10,109 bases of DNA from DHVE2 group archaeon (GTDB lineage Archaea; Thermoplasmatota; Thermoplasmata; Thermoplasmatales; Aciduliprofundaceae), in NCBI GenBank assembly GCA_015520975.1, contig WAOZ01000078.1:1-10109 (forward strand), in the 5' to 3' direction. A program made the position numbers and the translations under genes. Under the pieces are notes generated by a model. That model had not been told where the DNA came from and made no database searches. It saw only the letters and a list, made by a program, of their open reading frames with translations. This document shows, one piece after another, positions 5,941 to 10,109 of the stretch (positions within the stretch are counted from its first letter, which is position 1; each line of letters opens with the position of its first letter).

Positions 5941-7115
5941 TGCTCTTCAGTAAGAGAATCTATTTCGATGCCCATCGTCTGTAGTTTTAAAACTGCGACC
6001 AGGTTATCGATGCACTCTGGCACATTATAAACCCTGTTTTCGAGGTTTTCGTAATTTTTTGAGATGTATTCCGCTGTTAGCGCCTGCAGGGAGAAACTCA
6101 TATCCATTATCTCCACCGGATGTCCCTGACCCGCTACGAGGTTGATGAGTCTGCCATCTCCGAGCAGATACACTTTTCTATTCCCCAGATTGTATTCTGT
6201 TACGAATTTTCGCACCTCTTTTATCTCCACAGCAAGATTTTGAAGTGCAGTTTTCGAAATCTCGTTATCGAAATGTCCAGCGTTGATCAACAGACAACCA
6301 TTTTTTGCAACTTTCAGATGCTCCTCACGAACAACATCTTTCATCCCCGTTGCAGATATTACCATATCCGCGTGCTGTATGGCCTTAATCATGGGCATAA
6401 CGCGAAAACCGTCCATTCTCGCTTCTATAGCCTTCACGGGGTCTATCTCGGTTATTATGACATCTGCACCCATACCCCGCATACGCATCGCAATGCCTCT
6501 TCCGCACCAGCCATAACCGGCAACCACGACGGTTTTTCCCGCGATGCACAGATTGGTTGCGCTCATAATACCATCTATTGTGCTCTGACCTGTGCCGTAT
6601 CTGTTATCAAATAGATGCTTCATTTTCGCGTCATTAACATCAAACATGGGAAATCTGAGGATACCTTTCTTTTCCATGATTTTCAGTCGCATAACTCCTG
6701 TGGTGGTCTCTTCGCTTCCGCCTTTTATATCCATATGAGTGTACTGGGTATGCAGTAATGTTGTTAAATCGCCACCATCGTCTATGATTATATCTGGTTC
6801 AAACTCCAGAACTCTGTGAAGATTCTCGTAATACTCATCTCTGCTCTCACCCTTTCTGGCATAGACATCAATTCCCCTGAGTTCCAGAGCGGAGACCACA
6901 TCGTCATCTGTGCTTAAAGGGTTGCAGGATGCCAGTCTTATCTCGGCTCCTCCATACTTCAGAGTGAGCGCGAGTATCCCTGTCTTTGCTTCCACATGTA
7001 GAGCCATACCTATTTTCAATCCTTTTAGAGGTTTATTTGCCGAGAAATCCTCACCGATTTTTTTCAGAACAGCCATATGTTCTTCGGCCCAGTTGAGTTT
7101 TCTATCTCCTTCCAT
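5904..7115 (-). CDS. ahcY: S-adenosylhomocysteine hydrolase (adenosylhomocysteinase)
   Basis: This 403-residue cytosolic NAD-dependent enzyme splits S-adenosylhomocysteine into adenosine and homocysteine, clearing the product inhibitor of methyltransferases. Substrate-domain signatures are visible: H40 (ALHVEAKT), CNPLSTDDD near 64-72, DDGGDLT near 112-118, GGSEETTTG near 132-140, and K166/D170/N171 in the segment before RYGTGQS (human K186/D190/N191 equivalents). The NAD domain begins at KTVVVAGYGWCGRG with G200-x-G202-x2-G205, and NAGHFDNE follows near 278-285. The bacterial and eukaryotic C-terminal extension with the YRY tail is absent, as is usual in archaeal forms. The ATG at 7115 sits 23-29 nt from a TATA-like box without a clear upstream SD, so a leaderless mRNA is likely. 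It converges on hydA with 3 nt between stop codons. Confidence 0.95.
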   Translation of the reverse strand: MEGDRKLNWAEEHMAVLKKIGEDFSANKPLKGLKIGMALHVEAKTGILALTLKYGGAEIRLASCNPLSTDDDVVSALELRGIDVYARKGESRDEYYENLHRVLEFEPDIIIDDGGDLTTLLHTQYTHMDIKGGSEETTTGVMRLKIMEKKGILRFPMFDVNDAKMKHLFDNRYGTGQSTIDGIMSATNLCIAGKTVVVAGYGWCGRGIAMRMRGMGADVIITEIDPVKAIEARMDGFRVMPMIKAIQHADMVISATGMKDVVREEHLKVAKNGCLLINAGHFDNEISKTALQNLAVEIKEVRKFVTEYNLGNRKVYLLGDGRLINLVAGQGHPVEIMDMSFSLQALTAEYISKNYENLENRVYNVPECIDNLVAVLKLQTMGIEIDSLTEEQKKYLEEWKEGT

Positions 7116-7137
7116 GGATGTGCATTGCTGTGTGGGG

Positions 7138-7144
7138 ATTTAAT
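7138..7144 (-). promoter_or_regulatory. Putative TATA box for ahcY
   Basis: The minus strand reads ATTAAAT, 23-29 nt upstream of the ahcY ATG. The predicted transcription start coincides with the start codon, indicating a leaderless mRNA. The box is inside a small palindrome, GGATTTAATCC (7136-7146). Confidence 0.5.
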
Positions 7145-7149
7145 CCTAT

Positions 7150-7185
7150 CGGAGTGAACGCAATCTTGCACGATGAATCACTTCG
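7150..7185. repeat. Inverted repeat between the divergent ahcY and ATPase promoters
   Basis: CGGAGTGA (7150-7157) and TCACTTCG (7178-7185) pair at 7 of 8 positions across a 20-bp spacer. The spacer contains a second small palindrome, GCAATCTTGC (7160-7169). The centre (about 7168) is almost equidistant from the two TATA boxes. An operator acting on both promoters is plausible but unproven. Confidence 0.45.
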
Positions 7186-7193
7186 GCTCATAA

Positions 7194-7201
7194 TTTAAAT
7201 A
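7194..7201 (+). promoter_or_regulatory. Putative TATA box for the STAND ATPase gene
   Basis: TTTAAATA lies 24-31 nt before the ATG at 7225. There is no SD between box and start, so transcription should begin at or within a few nucleotides of the ATG (leaderless). Confidence 0.6.
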
Positions 7202-7224
7202 GATGTATGGCATTATAATAGCGA

Positions 7225-10109
7225 ATGGCGTTTGTTGATAGAGATAAAGAGCTCAGATATCTCAATTCGGTATTTGAGTCTGCAACCAAAGGTAATGGAT
7301 GCGTTGTCTTGGTGGAAGGGGCTGCCGGTATCGGTAAAACAGCGTTGATAGATAGATTTGTGGAGAGTGTTAAAGATAAATGCGAGATTCTCAGAGGCGC
7401 CTGCGGTGTGTCTTCACGATATTCCCCGTATGACCTGTTTTCTCAGGCTCTTAGACACTACGGTTCCCTTGAGAATATAAGAGAGGAAGAAGAAAGAAGA
7501 AGGGCGAAGGAGATCGTTAAAAATCTACTTAAGACTCCTAGAATGGTGCTTATTGATGAGAAAGGCTATGGTGCTGGGAGATTCATATATCTTGAACTTC
7601 GGAAAGAGATAGATGGTGTGTGTTTTACGCCCAAGAATGTTTGTGAAGAGGGGGATATATGGCTCACCGAGACCACAACGGAGGAGAGCAAAGCGAGTCC
7701 TGTAAATATTGAGTTCACGATACTTCCCCGTGTTTACGATACAATTCGCGAGGATTGTATGAAAGTGATAATGATAGACAACATAAATTATCTGATCTAT
7801 CTCAATGGGGTTGAGCGTGTTGTTGATTTTCTTCAAAATGTGTATTCCATGACTTCCGGGAAGCATATAGTGATCGTTTCTGGAAATCTTGACTTCCTTA
7901 CGGATGAGGAGAGAAATGCAATAATCTCGTGCTTCGACGAAACAATCACGCTAAACCTCCAAGAGCAGGTTTCTGATGGATATGCGTTTCTGGTGGATGA
8001 GATACCAAAAAAAGAAGGTATTGCGGTATTCACATCGAGACGCATCGTAGGAGAGCATGTGTATCAGGTGGGTGCCGGTGAACTTGATCCCAGACGCTTG
8101 GATTTCGAGATTTTTGAAAGAATAGCCACATCCATTCGCGCCGGCTTTGATATAGGAATAGATGCTGCTGGTATTTTGGTGCATTACAATGGTGTCAGGC
8201 GGGTGTATGTGTGGCTTAAAGCGGTTATAGACTATGCCAGAAAGCACGGGAAAAAAGTCTACATTTCCATTCACGGGCTGGGAGATAGAGAGATAGATCT
8301 GTTCAGCGAACTTGTGGATGTTGTGGCGATATCACGCACACCCTCTCTGGAGGATGTTAATGTCGAAAAGCAGGCGATGAAGTTTTACGATACGATTCTG
8401 AACTTTCTCCTGCATATCTCTTCGAAAAAACCCATACTTATGATTCTTGAAAATATTCAGTGGGCGGATAAGAACTCTCTTGCACTTTTGCAGTATCTTG
8501 CTCGCAACATTTCTGATGCCAGAATAATGATGATCGTTACATACAGAGGCGAGGATGTGGTAACAGATGATGGTGTGGCAGATGTTATCGATAAAATAAG
8601 GGGTGAGTGTGCGGAAATACTGCGTCTCAAACCTCTCTCAAAAGAGGATACAGCGAAGCTTGTGAGGGAGATATGGGCTGAAGGAGATGTTGACCTCATA
8701 TACGAAAAAAGCGAAGGCAACCCACTTTTCATCTTAACGCTTCTGGATTACCTGAGAAATCCTGAAAACCGGATAATCCCGGACAGCATAAGAGAGAGTG
8801 TGGAACTGCAACTTGATCACCTTGATGACAGAGCTCTGAACTTCATTCGCTTTCTCTCGTGTGTTGGAGATGTGGTACCTCTTGACCTTGTGGAGGATCT
8901 TTATCCGAATTATAGTAAATACATTGAGAGACTGGAGAACAAATTTATTTTGGTTTCTGATGGGGAAATACATTTCATTTACGCGCCTTATCGCGAGATA
9001 GTGTACAGAAATATACCCAGAGATTTGAAAATTGAGTACCACTGCAAAATTGCGGAGTGGATGGAAAGAAAAGAGCGCATATTCGATGCAGCGTATCATT
9101 ATTATATGAGCAGGATGAAAAAAGCGCTTGATTATTTGAAGATGGCCGCCGAGCGCTCTATGGAGATGCTGGCTTTGCGAGATGCGATAGATTACTATAT
9201 GAAAGCGCTTGACATCGCGCGAAAATACGATCTTAAGGGAGAAATGGCGGAGATTTACGAGCATCTCGGTGAATGGCATATGATGCTTGGTGAATACGAG
9301 AAAGCCATTGAAATGTTTGAGAAATCTTTGGAGTACGGCAATAAAGAAAAAGCGCGTATAGGAAGAAAGATCGGTATGTGCTATTCCTCGCTCAGCATAT
9401 ACGATAAAGCTATGGAGATACTGCTTGAAAATCTCAATCTTGCGGAGGGTATGGAGCGGGCGAGAATTTTAGGTCAGATTGGCGTTGTACACTGGAGGAT
9501 GGGCAACTTTGATGATGCGCTTTTGAATTTAGAGGAATATCTTAAATTTGCCAAAAAGTATGACAACAAGGTTGATATCGCGGAGGCTTACAGAAACATC
9601 GCAATAGTTCATTATATGATGGGGCACTATAATGATGCTTTGAAATACGCGAGAAAAGCGCTTATAATAGCAAACGAAATAAACAACTATGACAAAATTG
9701 CTCTGGCTTACAATGTTATGGGCGCCATACACAACAGACTCAACAACCATGCGGAATCGCTGAAATATTACAAGAAGTACCTTGAAATTGCTGAAAAAAT
9801 AGGAAACCTGGATTATATTGCAAAGGGGTATAACAACATCGCGCTGGCATATGAAACAATAGGCGATGTGAAAATGGCCGAGAGCTATTACCAGAAAACC
9901 TTGGAGATTCTTCAAAAGGTGGGCATAAGTAAAGATCTTTCAATAGTCTACAATAATATTGCACTCGTTAAGATGAGACGCGGCAATTACACGGAAGGCG
10001 TGGAGATGATGAAAAAGAGTGTTGAGATATGCGAAAAGATAGGGGATGTGTTTGGCACGGTCTGGGGATACATAAATCTTGGAAGCATTTATACAGAGAT
10101 GATGGAATA
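7225..10109 (+). CDS. STAND/AAA-type ATPase with tandem DUF835 insertion and TPR array, partial (3' end beyond window)
   Basis: The open frame gives 961 residues and runs off the right edge. An in-frame TAG two codons upstream and the TATA box fix the ATG at 7225. Residues 1-82 are the N-terminal half of an AAA_16/STAND NTPase, with Walker A GAAGIGKT (32-39) and a SRYSPYDLF motif. Residues about 105-370 are two DUF835-like domains. The ATPase resumes near 380: Walker B ILMILENIQWAD (404-415), sensor-1-like VTYR (438-441) and SEGNPLF (496-502). Residues 515-615 look like the winged-helix part of such proteins (PDSIRESVELQLDHLDD and a later YREIVY). From about 632 there are TPRs. STAND proteins are ATP-dependent signalling switches; ligand, partners and output are unknown here. 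No transmembrane segment or signal peptide is visible. It is divergent from ahcY. An output domain may lie beyond the window. Confidence 0.88.
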   Translation, partial: MAFVDRDKELRYLNSVFESATKGNGCVVLVEGAAGIGKTALIDRFVESVKDKCEILRGACGVSSRYSPYDLFSQALRHYGSLENIREEEERRRAKEIVKNLLKTPRMVLIDEKGYGAGRFIYLELRKEIDGVCFTPKNVCEEGDIWLTETTTEESKASPVNIEFTILPRVYDTIREDCMKVIMIDNINYLIYLNGVERVVDFLQNVYSMTSGKHIVIVSGNLDFLTDEERNAIISCFDETITLNLQEQVSDGYAFLVDEIPKKEGIAVFTSRRIVGEHVYQVGAGELDPRRLDFEIFERIATSIRAGFDIGIDAAGILVHYNGVRRVYVWLKAVIDYARKHGKKVYISIHGLGDREIDLFSELVDVVAISRTPSLEDVNVEKQAMKFYDTILNFLLHISSKKPILMILENIQWADKNSLALLQYLARNISDARIMMIVTYRGEDVVTDDGVADVIDKIRGECAEILRLKPLSKEDTAKLVREIWAEGDVDLIYEKSEGNPLFILTLLDYLRNPENRIIPDSIRESVELQLDHLDDRALNFIRFLSCVGDVVPLDLVEDLYPNYSKYIERLENKFILVSDGEIHFIYAPYREIVYRNIPRDLKIEYHCKIAEWMERKERIFDAAYHYYMSRMKKALDYLKMAAERSMEMLALRDAIDYYMKALDIARKYDLKGEMAEIYEHLGEWHMMLGEYEKAIEMFEKSLEYGNKEKARIGRKIGMCYSSLSIYDKAMEILLENLNLAEGMERARILGQIGVVHWRMGNFDDALLNLEEYLKFAKKYDNKVDIAEAYRNIAIVHYMMGHYNDALKYARKALIIANEINNYDKIALAYNVMGAIHNRLNNHAESLKYYKKYLEIAEKIGNLDYIAKGYNNIALAYETIGDVKMAESYYQKTLEILQKVGISKDLSIVYNNIALVKMRRGNYTEGVEMMKKSVEICEKIGDVFGTVWGYINLGSIYTEMME
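7537..8334 (+). other. Two tandem DUF835-like domains inserted in the ATPase domain
   Basis: Copy 1 (residues about 105-240) has the family layout: an opening strand MVLIDE, a DGVCFTP strand, an IWLTE motif, VIMIDNINYLIYLNGVERV, then a strand HIVIVSGNLDFL. Copy 2 (about 252-370) repeats this with GIAVFTSRR, IGIDAAGILVHYNGVRRV and KVYISIHGL, but lacks the WLT motif and is more diverged. Both copies share D-x-L-(I/V)-x-x-NGV-x-RV. The molecular function of DUF835 is unknown to me. Confidence 0.75.
9118..10109 (+). repeat. TPR array with 40-residue period
   Basis: About eight TPR-like helix pairs lie from residue 632 to the window end. In the last five the equivalent residue before the (I/L/M)(A/G) core falls at 791, 830, 870, 910 and 950, so the period is 40 and not the standard 34. 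Recurrent core motifs are NNIALAY, NNIALVKM, RNIAIVHY and INLGSIY. Such arrays form a superhelical protein- or peptide-binding surface, usually the sensor of a STAND protein. Confidence 0.85.

Overview
The window reads as a chromosomal segment of a euryarchaeon, probably a sulfur-metabolising heterotroph. The evidence is a hydBGDA-type cytosolic [NiFe] sulfhydrogenase operon, TATA-box promoters, Shine-Dalgarno (SD) sites matching GGAGGTGA, frequent GTG/TTG starts, and a DUF835-containing ATPase, a domain I associate with Thermococcales and Thermoplasmata. An Aciduliprofundum-like (DHVE2) or Thermococcales-like origin is my best guess. It is an inference from gene content, not a database match.

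Layout: (1) Positions 1-1788 on the minus strand hold the N-terminal 596 residues of a large secreted protein. It has a Sec-type signal peptide, a beta-rich N-glycosylation-prone body and C-terminal calcium-binding thrombospondin type 3 repeats, and it runs off the left edge. (2) Positions 1789-2072 are an AT-rich divergent intergenic region with promoters in both directions, a near-perfect 12-bp inverted repeat and a recurring ATTTCGA motif. (3) Positions 2073-5900 on the plus strand carry a complete four-gene operon, hydB-hydG-hydD-hydA, with all genes overlapping and translationally coupled. (4) Positions 5904-7115 on the minus strand encode S-adenosylhomocysteine hydrolase, convergent with hydA and only 3 nt away. 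(5) Positions 7116-7224 are a compact divergent promoter region with a symmetric inverted repeat midway between two TATA boxes. (6) Positions 7225-10109 on the plus strand hold the first 961 residues of a large STAND/AAA-type ATPase with TPRs, cut by the right edge.

In the hyd operon, HydD and HydA form the [NiFe] hydrogenase module. HydB (iron-sulfur) and HydG (flavin, [2Fe-2S], NAD(P)H-binding) form the electron-transfer module linking H2 to NAD(P)H or polysulfide. All metal-ligand motifs I looked for are intact, so the enzyme should be functional. AhcY is a housekeeping enzyme of the methyl cycle and is not obviously linked to the operon.

The most unusual object is the last gene. Its Walker A and Walker B motifs are about 370 residues apart because two tandem DUF835-like domains sit inside the ATPase domain. 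This looks like a signalling STAND protein with an internal sensor or ligand-binding insertion followed by a 40-residue-period TPR array. No RNA genes, insertion sequences or CRISPR arrays were seen.
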